From NCBI GenBank assembly GCA_013365365.1, contig JABVXU010000161.1, positions 46,450 through 110,449 on the forward strand: DNA of 64,000 nucleotides, written 5' to 3'. This document shows, piece by piece, positions 26,201 through 39,027 of the stretch. The notes beneath the pieces were generated by a model. That model did no database searches, was not told where the DNA came from, and was given only the letters and a program-made list of their open reading frames with translations. Numbering within the stretch: position 1 is the stretch's first letter; every line of letters begins with the position of its first letter. Made by a program: the position numbers and the translations under genes. Origin of the DNA: Cruorifilaria tuberocauda (lineage: Eukaryota; Nematoda; Chromadorea; Rhabditida; Onchocercidae).

Positions 26201-26452
26201 AATCCTAAATTCATCATGGAAGAGAATTATTGAAGAAAAGCTATCTTAGCTGTTTGGAAATTTAAAAAAAATAAAAATAATTGCTTTATATAATTAATAC
26301 AATGAAACATTCTTATAGATGAAGAAGCATTTGAAAAAGTGACGTTAGCGAAACAGCGCCAAAAGGAAATTGAGGGACGAATTACACAACTAAAGGAAAG
26401 AATTCAAGTTGTGGAAAAACAAACTGACGAAGCGGAGTTCGTTGCTCTTTGA
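20234..26452 (+). CDS. CCDC141-like spectrin-repeat/coiled-coil protein
   Basis: Fourteen phase-consistent exons: 20234-20338, 21600-21722, 22097-22300, 22434-22533, 22807-22952, 23456-23638, 23865-24041, 24339-24578, 24694-24822, 24983-25132, 25359-25512, 25662-25852, 25954-26134 and 26319-26452, giving 738 residues ending at TGA. The N-terminus (TTTTISTIAINAGKKATIVV, then LELGENIDETNALLAIHEDL, then VHVYEAMAESLGTAW) parallels the start of vertebrate CCDC141, in motif and spacing. Spectrin-like helical repeats follow (EEIEKWLQQARIQLIDGE, VIAWIAAANTMLNQLGAMET, YRFEKWLTETEQSF). The last ~150 residues are a Glu/Lys-rich coiled coil. CCDC141 is a cytoplasmic DISC1/myosin-associated protein that ends in one Ig domain. 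Here the Ig domains start 350 bases downstream and may belong to the same gene. If so, the final exon would end before this stop codon. Confidence 0.82.
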
Positions 26453-26801
26453 ACTTGAAGATATCTGTAGCTTTCGGCAATTCTTTGCCGAAAAATAGTT
26501 CGTCATTAAATTAAAATTTATGAGTGAAATGATAATTAAAAATTTCAGTCACTTATCAGTGTTTCTGTAAGTGAAAGAAAAAAAATAGGAAGAGAGCGAA
26601 ATGAATTTGTAAAGGCTTGTTGAGAACAGAATGCAATTCCTTCTTTAGACTCTTCGGTGGTTAAGGCATTATTGGTTGTTGGAAGTAATGACACATATAA
26701 ATTTTGGTCAGAAATATTCAACAAATAAGAAAATAATGGTTATATCATTTTTTATTTATTTACTTCATATCCTCAATTTTTTTCCGGTTTATTACAGGCA
26801 A

Positions 26802-29800
26802 ATGACGAAAGCTCCGGAAATCACAAGTCATTTGCGTGACGCACAAATCGACGAAGGTAATCGATTTGAATTTACTGCTTTTATCAAAGGTGAACCAGTT
26901 CCTGAAATACGGTGGTTTAAGGTATTTAATGTTTGGTTTTTTATTTTTTAATCCGAATTTCTATTTTGTTTCTGATATTAAATATCAATTCAAATACCAT
27001 TCGATGAAGAAACTCAAGTAACATCTGTTGAGCATATTACATTCGAATGCACAGAACGGAGATAGACATTTTGTGATAGGCATTCGTTTCAATGTTTCTC
27101 GTCCATATTTATATCATAAGCAAAATTAGGATGGTCGAGATGTGAAGGACAATATTGATTACCGTACTGCATTCGTCAATGGGGTTGCTACTTTGACGAT
27201 CGATGAAACATTTGTAGAAGACACAGCGGTTTACACGGTACGCGCTCATAATGTCGCGGGATTAGCTGAATCATCTGCAAAACTTGTTGTGAAGTGTAAG
27301 TTTCGAAGTTATTTTTAAAAGTGAACTTTTACTGTAAAACAAATAGAGGCTGTTCTAACTAAAAAAAAGACCATGGTTCAGTTTCCTTATCTGTTTGGAT
27401 TCTGTACTCATCTTATTTTGCAAATCCAGATAATATTCGGAATTCTTTGCCATTTGATTTTTATTATAACTAAATTCTATAATTCAAATTGATAAAATAT
27501 GGCAGATTGACAGCTCATCAAAAAAGTTTGAAAGCGATGCATAAATTTAAAAATTTTTCAAGTTCACGAAATTTTTGCAAATAACCGCAATTTCAATATA
27601 TAATAATAATAATCGAAAAGTGGAAAGATATGCTAGAATAGATAATCGGAATGATATATGGGATTTGTACTATTAGTAGCTCCGATTTTAATTAAATAAG
27701 TAGTGATGAACGATTATTTTATTGAATCTTCCAAAACTTTTATAGCTCGAAGTGAGATAGGACAGCACATGGAAGGATCATTCAAACCGCGTTTCATTCG
27801 ACAACTGCGCAATCTTACCATCATAGAAGGTGATGATGCTTTTCTCGACTGCATTATGGTAGCTGTTCCTGAGCCAAAGGTACTATTTTTTGTTAATGAA
27901 TATATGTTAGTCTCCGCATCACTAGATTATTTTTCAAAAACTAATGGATTTATCAAATTTAAATGTGTATAATTTTGATGAATAGGATAATTACAGTAGT
28001 TGATAAGATGTTATTGCAATGATTTGATAATACATAATCGTTGTAATAACTGTACCACCATTTTTTTCGTTATACTACTCAAGACTTATTTTAGTGCATG
28101 GCTCATGTCTTATCAGCTACCTATTTTCCCGTTATATTTGACCTTTTACTATTTAGCATTGTTTAAGTAAATTCGATTATCCAAAGCATTAAATTTAGAA
28201 CTGTACTTGATTCTTTTAACTTTTTTGAAACTGAAATTGATATTGCGAAGAATGATCAATTATTGTAGGTTGTTTGGTATAAAGAAGAAGAAGCGATCAA
28301 AGAATCGAAACACATCGAACTTCAATTTGAAGGCGATCACTGTTCACTGAAGGTAAAGAATACAAGGATGAGTGATGCTGGTCTTTATACGGTGAAAGCA
28401 ACGAACGTCGTGGGTGAAGCTACTAACTTCTGTCGTTTAATAGTGCAATCTCCAAATCCAAGAAATTCTATGATGCCACCCTCAACTTCATTAGGGCCGG
28501 AGTTTTCATTAATTACACCATCATTTGCACCACCACTTACCAATCAGGTCGTTCGAGAAGGTTCAAGGACTGTTTTCGAGGTTTGGAAATTTCCCATATA
28601 TTTCCTATTTTTTTAATTTCTGAATGAAAAGTTATTTACTTGAATTTTATAGAATTGTTTAGGTACGTGTATTTGGTGAACCACCACCAACAGTTCATTG
28701 GAAACATAACGATAAATCATTACACACAACTTTGGATACACGCACGGAGGATGATGTTAATGGATGGCATCGAGTCGTCATCGAAAATACTCTTCCTCAA
28801 CATTCTGGAATGTATACTGTTATTGCAAAGGTGACGGATATCCTTTAGGAGTAGAGAAATGGAGTTGTCTTTTTCATTTATATTATTTAAATTACAAAGA
28901 AAATTTGAAAATAGTGATGAATAGAATATGAAAATGAGTGCTTGCAGAATAAGGCAGGTGAAGCACGATCGGGCGCCACGTTGAATGTGGAATCTCGACG
29001 GATGGCAGTAGAACAGAGAGAAACAAATGTAGTTTAAACTATGAAACTATGATAAGCAATACTTCCGTCATTACCATGATTTTTTCTAAATTTCCATTTT
29101 GATCTTGGGGTTTTGTAACAAAAAATCAGTTAAATTTTCTAGACGGAAGGTTTCTGGAGTGATTCTGCCATAATGTCATCACCAACACCACCGCCTATAC
29201 CGAAACATCGCTATCATTCAGAAGTTGAAGAATATGCTGAGAAATTGGTTTCCGAAATTGGTAATTTTTATATTTTGCGTCTCTAAAACCGAGACCATAT
29301 TGAATTTAAGATTTTAAACATTGTCAATACTTCAATATTTTAGTTTATTTTGTCTTATCATCCTATTGAGGCTCTCTTTTTTCAACATCCTTTATCATAG
29401 GAATGATATCTTTGACAGAATTCGATGTAAATGATGTGTGGCAGCGGTTAAATATTTCGTGTCAAACTATAATTCTGCAAAGTTCCATATGAAATTTACG
29501 GAAATAAATGTTACAGGTTATAGTCCCACTGCTACTGTACCAGAATTCATTCGACCATTCCAGAACGAATATATTGTTAACGAAGGAGAAAAATTCAAGA
29601 TGGATTGCTTGATGATTGGCAATCCACGTCCTAAAGTCCGCTGGTATTTCAACAACCAAATTATTAATATTAATTCAAAATTTTGCACGGTAAGTCTCAA
29701 ATCACAATGTCAACGTAAAAATTGTCGCAAAAAAATATTGCAGAAGATGAACAATTGTTCTTTGAGTTTTTAACTTAATTCGAATCAAGAACAAGGAATT

Positions 29801-32800
29801 TACATAAAAATCGTTCCTAACATTTGATATTTTTTGTAGTCCTTCATGTCTAACGTAGACAAGTAAGAAATTTCTGAAACGCGTAAAACCTCCAAAAGAT
29901 TGTACAAATGAAAATCTACAGAATTAAAAGTTACTTTTTATTTTTATTATTCCCAAACAAAGTTATAAAGCAAATGAATATTTCATTCTTCAAAACCAAC
30001 TTATTTGATAAACAATTTATGCTGTAAGCATCCTTGGGATTAACAAAAATTGTCAAAACTTTTTTCATTCCACTTTTCTTAATGTTTCATCCTTCAATTC
30101 TTTTCGTTATATTCTGCTAATTTTCGAGAAAAGACGAGGTCATTGATTTCACGATCTCCTTTGAACATTAAAATTTTCCTCTTCATGTTTATTCTTCTTC
30201 CACATTATTTAATCGTCGAAATTAACAGATGTTATAGACATTGTAGACAAATATTTAAAACAAAATTACCATTGTAAATATCCAATAATATTTCTCTCAT
30301 CAAAACACATATCTGTGGTACAAATTTTTAAAATGTTGTTTTAAAAAATTATTTTAATTTACTAAGCTTTCAATTTTTCTCTAAACACAAGATATAGAAG
30401 CATGTAAATGAATTAAATAAAGTGTTAATATTAAAAAATGATACAACCGCAATGTCGGATACTTATTGCGATTCAGAACGTAACATCTGCAACTTTCATG
30501 AAACTCGATAATGACCATTAATATTCTGTCAAAATTCGTCTCATAAATATTACAGTTGACGAATATTGGTGATACGTATTCGGCAATACTGGAACCGGCT
30601 CGTTTGGATCATGCTGGTGTTTACAAAATGGCAGCGGAAAATATACGAGGTGAAACGGAATCTGTATTTGTGGTACACGTGTTACCCCAATCCCTGAAAC
30701 CTTCTACCGTTGAAGTTAGTGAAGAATCAGAATTTTATATTATTTTTTCAAGATATTTAACGATTTATGTGTTTTATTAGAAATATGCATTTATCACTTA
30801 AAATTCTGTTAAATCTTTTTGGAGAGTAAAAGTTTTAATTTGATAAATGAATTATAAATAGAAGTGAATTTTTTGAATTTTTCATCAAAATTTTTAATTT
30901 TTCGTAAGTATTTTTAATTAGCTGTCATTTACAGCATGTTCATATAAGTGAAGAATATAGTGCTTATGAATATGAGCAACGAGTACCCGATGAACGCTTC
31001 TCACAGGTCTCATTTTAGTTTGAAAAAGAAATAGGACTGGATTTTTATAAAGAAAAAGTTGTGGGAATTGAAGGGATCAAGCAATTAATGATATTACTGC
31101 ATCAGAGATAGGAGGCCAATACGAAGACTTAATTTCTCTCTTTCAAATCAAATCTAACATAATGACAACTATTCTTTAAATTTGATCTCTATTCCTCCAT
31201 CTTCACTAACAACTGAAATTTCGATAAATTGCATTATCGATTCATATATTTTTCAGTATTTTCTTTTTTCGTGAAAATAATTATTTCAGCAAAAGAAATT
31301 CAAAGATCCAATTTAGAAATTTGTTTTTGTGCTATAACGAAATTCATTTTTTTAATTTGCATTTCATCCCTGCTCTATAAAGCCATTCTCTAAAATATAT
31401 TTGTTGAATAAGGTTACGTCCTACAAGTAATTCATATCATTCATATTGTCCACCATTAGTACTTTTTTATGGCTATTTAAGAAAACGAATAACAGCATTC
31501 TTAAAAATTAGTATTTTGCATGCTAAGAATCTAAACTGTTATGGTCTCATAAAGAGGATTAAAAAAAACTTTAGTTATTTGAAATTATTTTCTATGGCAA
31601 TTAATGATTTTGAAGTCTTCTCCCTTAAGTTTTAAATTTAAAATTTTTTATACATTTTTTCTGTTCTCTGATTTGATCTGACTTCTAGAGGCAATAATTA
31701 AGTAGTATAACACATAAAGCCTGATATCAGAATATATTGAATAAAGCCATTTTAAACATGAGCTTTAGTTATTTGAAGTAATTTTCTATGACATTTATTC
31801 TCTATAATGAAAGAACTGGAAGTTTATTTTAATGCATATTATAAGATTATTCTTTGAATGCAGACTCCAAAGCCGAAATGTGTCGTTGCAAGAAAAACTA
31901 GTAGTTAAAGTTACGTTACTATGACACTGAAAATTTAATAAGAATAGCCTATGTCATACATTGCTTTATTTAGTGAATCTTAACTTAATTAAATTTTATG
32001 CTGATAAATCAAATTTGAAATTCTGAAATTGAATAATATATGGCCAAGATAAGGTGGATCGTTTTTCAAACTGATTTTAATTTGCGTCCCAATTGGAAAT
32101 TAATCTTGATAACTTTGAATATTTTGAAAAATTTTTTCAGTTTGAATATGTAAACGGTAATTTGAGGATGCGCGAAGAAGAACAACGTCGTCTGGTAGCC
32201 AAGCAACACTCCACAAGACTTATCTCTCCTCCTCCAGCCAAGAAACAACAATTACAAACAATACATTCTCAACAAGTAATAATTAATTTTATACCTTACT
32301 GAATTAAATAAATTAACTATAAGCTTTTTTTAGCATTCTGATCGATGATGCTATGGGATTTTTTTTGCATCATTTTCTATATTCTTTTTCATACTCCGAA
32401 TTTCAATAAGTTATTTGATTTCCTTACAAATTTGAATATCAAAAGATTGCTAACTAGTTCTTCATTAAATTTTATCCTAAAATTTTTACAAGCACTTGCT
32501 AAGATTTATCGATCCGATCATTATCTTCATTAATTTTTCATTTAACTCATTTGATCTTCCTTCACTAATTTGAAGTTTTCTTCTGAAATCAATATTTCGG
32601 AAATAGATAGTGGAATTTTTCAGAAGATTTATGATGAAAACTGCTGAAATTTGACTTGTAGGAGGTAGGAGTCATAATCAATAGATTGCGGTAATTTGTT
32701 TAGGAATGTTGCTTATTGCTCATTCACATTATCATATGCAGAGTAAAACGAGAGTTAAAAAACGCGAAAAACGAGACGTGATTAATAATTTGTGGGTTAA

Positions 32801-35795
32801 AAAAGACGGATATGAAAGCGTTTTTATTATTAATTCACCATTTGATTGGAAGAAAAAATTCAAAATTTCAGAAACGATACTTAGTCCAAACTTTCAAACG
32901 TTTAATGAGTTAAATTTCCTGGAGTGGCAGATGTTGCAACTGCACTATTTGTTGGGCATTAAATTACAGCCCTCTGCTTACATCACAGTATCAAATGTTT
33001 ATCCATCTCATTGTAACCATTTATCAATCATTCTCATAATTCACTTCATTTATGTAAAAATTATTGATAAAATTCACTCATTAAATATGACATTCCGTGA
33101 AACTTTTAATGTCTTCAAAATCAACTTTTTCCTTACAATTTAGTTTAGAAATGAGATGATTGAATATTAGTTCAAAATTGATCACTTTCGATTATTCTTC
33201 ACTGTGAGGCGCAAGTATATTTTCCAATATTTTAATATTTTTCAGAAATTCCTCCACATTTCCAATCTTGTAATAAATGAGGTTCATGAGCAGGATATCC
33301 TGTGAAATTGCTGCTCATTGTCTGAAACGCACATTTTTTCATTTTTAGCAGAATTTATCAGAGCGTTATGACATTGAAGAGAGTCGAGAACTTGGTCAAC
33401 CGCCACATTTTACTCAAACTTTAGTTTCTGCAGTGGCTGCTTGTGGTGACGAAACTAAATTCCAAGGCATCGTCATCGGTAAAACTGCTAATTATAATGA
33501 TTTGATTATTTGAGTTAAAATACCCAAAAATCGGTGCGGTTTTTAATGTACTATTTATAAGTGAGATACTATATTTGTTAAGGAATGTATGAATTTAGAA
33601 GGACTATTGCGATCTTTATTAAGTGATAAGCTATTTTTCCAAATTTAAGTGAATTTTAATTTATCAAGGATCCTGTCTTATAGGCTTGCTTCTATCAACA
33701 TCGATAGTTTCGAGGTTATAGGGTTAGGAGGAAAATTTTGTACTGCCATAAGAGAAAAATTGGATACTCTTCATAATTTACAATTTGCAAGTAGCTTTAC
33801 CATTTTTTCGATATCAGTAAATATCACTGTTAAGTCATGATATTCTTAATTAGGCAATACAATTACGTTGTTCGATTTAGTTTATCGTTTTCGGACTCTC
33901 CTTCTGAAGGTAAGATTGCATATTACATATTTTCTACCGTTTTTTAAAATCCTTAACAAATACATGAACAGTTATTGTATGAATTCCATTCCATTTTCTG
34001 CTACCTATTTCGAAGTAACTCGTAGATGAAATTAAGAAATTATGGTCGCTTCAACTTTCACAAACCAAAGGGCAAAACCCGATCCTTTCATATTATTAAA
34101 CATATTAGTTTTTTACAATTATAGTATAACTTTAGTTTCAATTCTAATACAATAGAACTTTGTCTGGTACTTTAAGGATGGCCTACTCCTGAAGTTACTT
34201 GGACGAAGGATGGTGTATCAATATCTAAAGCCACCAATCCAGAATTAATTTTTTCCAACATTGGTGGTCATGTATCATTGACCTTTCCTACTTCACATCT
34301 CCAACATTCCGGTAAATACATGTGTACGGCCAAGAACGCATCCGGTGTTGCTACTTCAAGTGCTCAATTAGTCATCAGGCGTATGTTGTAACTTCTCATT
34401 CTTTATTTGCTTAAATTCAATTTTGCAGATGCGTATTTTTAGTCGTTAATTCAAAATATCAACTTTAATATTAGTAGAAAGCTTAGGTTTGTATTTGTTA
34501 TATTAAATTCATCCTTATTTGGTTCCATTGTTTACAAATAATTCACTATCAGTTTTGAATTAGTTGAATGCAGTTTATCTCCTATTCTTTACTATTTTTA
34601 CCATTATATCTATTTCAATTTCTTCTAAAAAATTGACAATACTTGTTACATCGTTTTTTCGTATTTAATCTATGAATTTGTTTTAGCACGAACTGTCGCT
34701 CCTGACTTTGTGCGACGATTGATTAGCGAAGAGGTAGCAGAAGGTGATGAATTGAAATGGACCGTTCAGGTAACCGGTGATCCAACACCAAGGATAAGTT
34801 GGATGAGAAACGGTTTAGTCATTCCACATTGTAATGAAGTTCGCCTCATTGATGTTAGTTGTAGTTTTTCCTATTTTGCAGTTTCATCTCTGCAGTATCT
34901 TCAAGCAAAAGAGTTGAAATTGATATTGTGATCAAATTTCGGTATATTGTAAAACTTACAAATGACAATTCAGCTATGATACTATGAAACTAAAAAATTA
35001 GGATATTCTGGAGCAATTTCATCAAATCCTACTGAATTTTAACATCTTTTAGGATAATAGTTTTGTAAGTAGCAATAAGATTCTCTTCAGGAGGGTAATG
35101 GTGTGCATTCTATGGTCATTGCTAAAGTTGAAATGGCCGATAGTGGACAGTTTACTTGTCTTGCTGAAAATATTGCCGGCGAAGCTCGTAGTACAGCCGA
35201 TCTTGTGATACGACCTGCTGGTTCTGAACCGGGCAATTATTTCCATGTGACAAAGGTGCATTTTACTGTTTTCCGGACTTTTGCCATCGAAATCAAAAAA
35301 TTTTTTTTTGTTTCATTACTGATTAAAAAAGTTCGGAAAAAAGAAAAATTAGATCAAAATTAACACTTTCATCTTATTAATTATATCTATCTACTGTAGT
35401 ATATCTTGAGAACTCGATTAGTTTGCAATATTAAGTCGTTTAAGGAAAATGTCAAAGATCAAATAAATGAAGATTAATTTTGATATTTTTTTTTTCTGAT
35501 CTTGCTTTATTGCGGCCTTAATCTTCGCTCTTATTTATTCACTCTTTACGAAAACCGATGTTTAGAATTGTATTCTGAAGCTGATTAAAATCTTATAAGA
35601 AATTATAATGCCTTAAATCCTATCATTTTATCTTTCCTGTGAATGATAAAATACCTAATCAAATTAACTCTACTGTTCGCTTGAAAGAAAATATGGATGA
35701 TATTGCAGGTGACGCAAGAGAAGAAAATGAAAGGCGAGAAAGTAAATCGAAATGAAAGTTTTTCAATTGAAAATCCACGCACGTCAACGGACTAA
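26802..35795 (+). CDS. Six-Ig I-set protein, muscle/cytoskeletal type (may be the 3' part of the CCDC141-like gene)
   Basis: Sixteen phase-consistent exons: 26802-26921, 27130-27295, 27746-27879, 28269-28580, 28663-28830, 28948-29028, 29143-29260, 29517-29689, 30556-30714, 30935-31006, 32141-32275, 33349-33478, 34177-34380, 34687-34853, 35091-35255 and 35709-35795, giving 796 residues. Six I-set domains are visible by their Trp and D-x-A/S-G-x-Y motifs: PEIRWFK/EDTAVYTVRAHN, KVVWYKEE/SDAGLYTVKATN, TVHWKHND/HSGMYTVIAKN, KVRWYFNN/DHAGVYKMAAEN, EVTWTKDG/HSGKYMCTAKN and RISWMRNG/ADSGQFTCLAEN. There is no signal peptide or membrane segment, so it is probably intracellular, as in titin/kettin-type proteins. 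The ATG used follows an acceptor (TTTATTACAG) by four bases, so it may be a trans-spliced start. Alternatively the exon joins upstream exons in phase 2. Long linkers separate domains 3-4 and 4-5. Confidence 0.82.
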
Positions 35796-36240
35796 AACTG
35801 CGTTTTTCTCTTTTATGCTGGATTACATTTCTGGTTCGATCGATTCATTTCTTTTTTTTTTTTTGTTGAGAAGTTCTGTTTTTCCAATACCGCAATTATT
35901 ATTAGTGCTTTCACTATCATAAAATTTTGAATATTTTTATAATGAGCTTTAGTGTTTTGTTCGTTGAAACATATGTCAACAAATGCGACAAGACATTGTT
36001 TCAATGAAGCTTCAAATGATAAAGCATGTAAATATAGTAAAAGCTACATAATTGTTTCAGAGAAGAGTTACATATTAGATTAAGCTGTCAATAGGATGGG
36101 ATATTATTAGATATATAACTGCGTAAAAGAAATAAATATTAATTAAATTACTATGCATTGGATAAAAATTTTATCCTTTCAATCAATTCTTATAACTTCT
36201 TAGACAATATTTGTGATAAAGGATAAAGAAATTGAGAAAA

Positions 36241-37843
36241 CTAAATGAGTGATTCATAAAGTTTCTTTCTAATAGGATGAGTTTGTCTGCGGAAAGTATA
36301 TCCAACCATAAGCGACACAGATGTCACACAAAGAGCTATTCCAGAGAAAATTGTCATTCGATTTTCGAAACTTTTTGCTAACGTCCGTCGTCGTGTGCTG
36401 CCACAAATGAATACTGTAAAAAAATATTTTCCAATTATTAACTTAGAAGGCTGCCATGGTTAATTTTAACATATTAAAGTATAACATACAATTTGGATAT
36501 TTGCCGATGACATAGTATGGTTGCGCACTAATTTCTGGACTTAATTCGAGAATATAATTCTTGAAATTCCTGTTGGTTAATGTTAAATTAATTTTATCGC
36601 GACATATAAATTTCTGCTTCAGTGGAGCACTCATCAGCGCTTCTTTCGATGAAAATTCGACCGATTGCTCTTAAAAATTTTCGAAAATTTATGCAATTCC
36701 TTTTGTGAAACTTAAAGTTCGAGAACAAATGATTGACGACAAAAAGAAAAAAATTTCTTGTTAACTTACTAGAATAGGATTCAGAGTAAGAAACCATTTT
36801 CAATTGCCATCGTAGCACTTCTAGATGATTAACTGGATCTTTCACATAAGCCTTGAATGATTTTTCTACGATTTTTTTGGATTAGTTTCGGAAAGTTACA
36901 GATTTTTAATGACTATATGTTTTTATAGTTTTTAATGATTATATTTTTAATGACTGCGAACTCATTTGAATGAAAGATTCATCCAAATTTTAATTTTTAG
37001 CAAAATTGGGTTATTGTTGCAAAAAACTTTTACCACTTCAAAGGACATAGTAAGTTGCTTTCTACGTCCTTGTTTTTTCCAGTTTGCCTTAAATTCGGCT
37101 TTACTATTGTTTGTATCACCACCAGCGCAATATCCACTTAATTTCACTTTTGATGATGTTAACTTCGGTACCTAAACAAATATTTTAATCATTAGTAATA
37201 AGAATGATTTCAATTCCAAGTTTCTAAACGGAGTACTTAAAAACCAATCTTAAGAAGACAAGAAATTTTTCATTTTTTTTCATTCTATTTTAACCCTAAT
37301 GCTTCATTTCTTCCAATATCTGCATAACAAATGTATAGAACCAATTCATTACCTCCGTTGCAATATGGGTTCCATTCAAGTTGAAATTGTATAATTGTGC
37401 GGAGAATTTTAGTAACAGACATGGAATACCATACTGATCTTTGAGACCGAATTCACCACTTTCAGTATTTTTTAAAGGAAAGTAATGGTGACAAACGATA
37501 TAAGCAAGATCTAGAAATATCAACCTATAGTTAATTTATAAATAGGGTTAATTTCATGAAATTCGGGAAGACTGAAATTCATTTTAACTGCGTCAATCAT
37601 ATTATGTGCTTGTGGTAACAGGCTCAGCGCACCTTCTGTCACAAATGATACTTTACACTTTAACTTGTATTTTCCTATCTTTGTTGTTTGCACATCGTAA
37701 TATAGATATCAGAAAAACTACGGTATTACGGATTCCGATTATCGAATTCGATAATCTTATCCAACTTTCGACGGTAAATTCAAATATCTGAATAACAAAC
37801 CTATGGAAATGACGAAAATTAGTAATGAGACTGTGCTTGACAT
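36241..37843 (-). CDS. LAMP-family lysosome-associated/synaptic membrane protein
   Basis: Six minus exons: 37801-37843, 37353-37510, 37034-37171, 36770-36851, 36490-36669 and 36241-36413, giving 257 residues in continuous phase. The first exon encodes a short hydrophobic signal sequence (MSSTVSLLIFVISI). The luminal part has the LAMP pattern of two Cys pairs: DQYGIPCLLLKFSAQLYNF with GYCAGGDTNNS, then KFICRDKINLTLTN with LFICGSTRR. N-glycosylation sites include NGT, NNS and NLT. One membrane span follows (MTIFSGIALCVTSVSLMVGY). The short basic tail ends YESLI, a tyrosine YxxL sorting signal at the position of the GYQTI-type tail of LAMP1. Nematode relatives are LMP-1 and the VGAT-sorting protein UNC-46; I cannot choose between them. 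The link of the signal exon to the second exon rests on phase alone. Confidence 0.8.
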
Positions 37844-39027
37844 CAGTTTTGGAAGGAAAAAGTATGGAAGAATCAAAAGGAAGAAAAGCATGAAAGAGCG
37901 AAGCAAAACAAACGACTAATCTTGATGTATTGATTTAATGGAAGAATTGTTCTCTAAAGCACTTATGAGGCTCATTAAAGGCACTTTTAAATTTGTTATC
38001 AGAAATTTACCATTACTCATTCATACCAGATCCCACTTTATCTCCTAATATTGATTTGAACACCAAAATTTTTTTTATAAACCATTTTTTCAATAGTGCA
38101 TCATACATTCTTCGACGATATAAATTTTATGCACTGAGAATGATCACTTTTCCTTGATAAGTATCAAAATTATCAATACTCATGGCGTATCAGTGAAGAG
38201 AAGATATATTCTTTTCTACTTTTAAGAACGATAAAATAATAAGAATCAAATTCAATATAATATTTTTGCGATTATCACGCAAATTATGTCTGTAGTCCGT
38301 CATCATTCTTAGCTCATATTATCGTCACAACGCATTTATTCTTTAGCATTTGTTTGTTAGCTCATTGGAGAGCATCATCCTTTCATCCTCCTCTTTTACT
38401 TTTCATCTCTTTTCGTCTTTTTAATCGTTTTCATCTTTTCTCTTTTTATCCATCTGCAAGATACAAATTACTGGTCATATATCTGATGTGTAATAATATC
38501 ATATTCATCTTACCGTTATCATTTGTGTAATGCAGAAAAAATATATTCCTTATATCATGAACATATATTGTAACCACTAGAGTTTTTATAGTATTAATAA
38601 TGAAAGGAAAACCATTGTCACTTCATACTTATTTATGTCGTTATGGTGAGTATTGAAAGATTTGATATTATAGCTATCATTTACAGATTTATCATCATCC
38701 CAATGAATGTCGTGAGGGCGAAAAAAAAGGAAATTTGTCTGACACAATATAAATTATCATTTTATTCCGCTATCCAAATCAAGCTTCTTGAAATTTCAAT
38801 TTCACACGATCAGTGAATGCCTTTTCATCTTATCATGCTGATAAATACACAATAATGCATTTTCTCAATCACAACAAGTTGATATAAATGTTACATGCAT
38901 ACTAAAAGTGAGATAATGAAACAATGTTGGACTCAAAATTAACGATCAATAGCTTGCAGTATAATCTAATATTAAATTCTTTGGCAAAGAACATTTTTAA
39001 AAATACATGAATTTCTTCGCACTTCAC
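37844..39027. other. Intergenic, no gene seen
   Basis: AT-rich spacer between the LAMP-family gene and the 3' end of the coiled-coil gene, both on the minus strand. A pyrimidine-rich stretch occurs at about 38390-38450. No exon recognised. Confidence 0.5.

Noticed and set aside
37511..37645. Apparent extra coding exon upstream of the LAMP exon, joined by a 14-base GT-AG gap
   Set aside because: The open frame (SLLPQAHNMIDAVKMNFSL) is phase-compatible only through a 14-base intron, which is too short to splice. The signal-peptide exon at 37801-37843 joins in phase and makes better sense.
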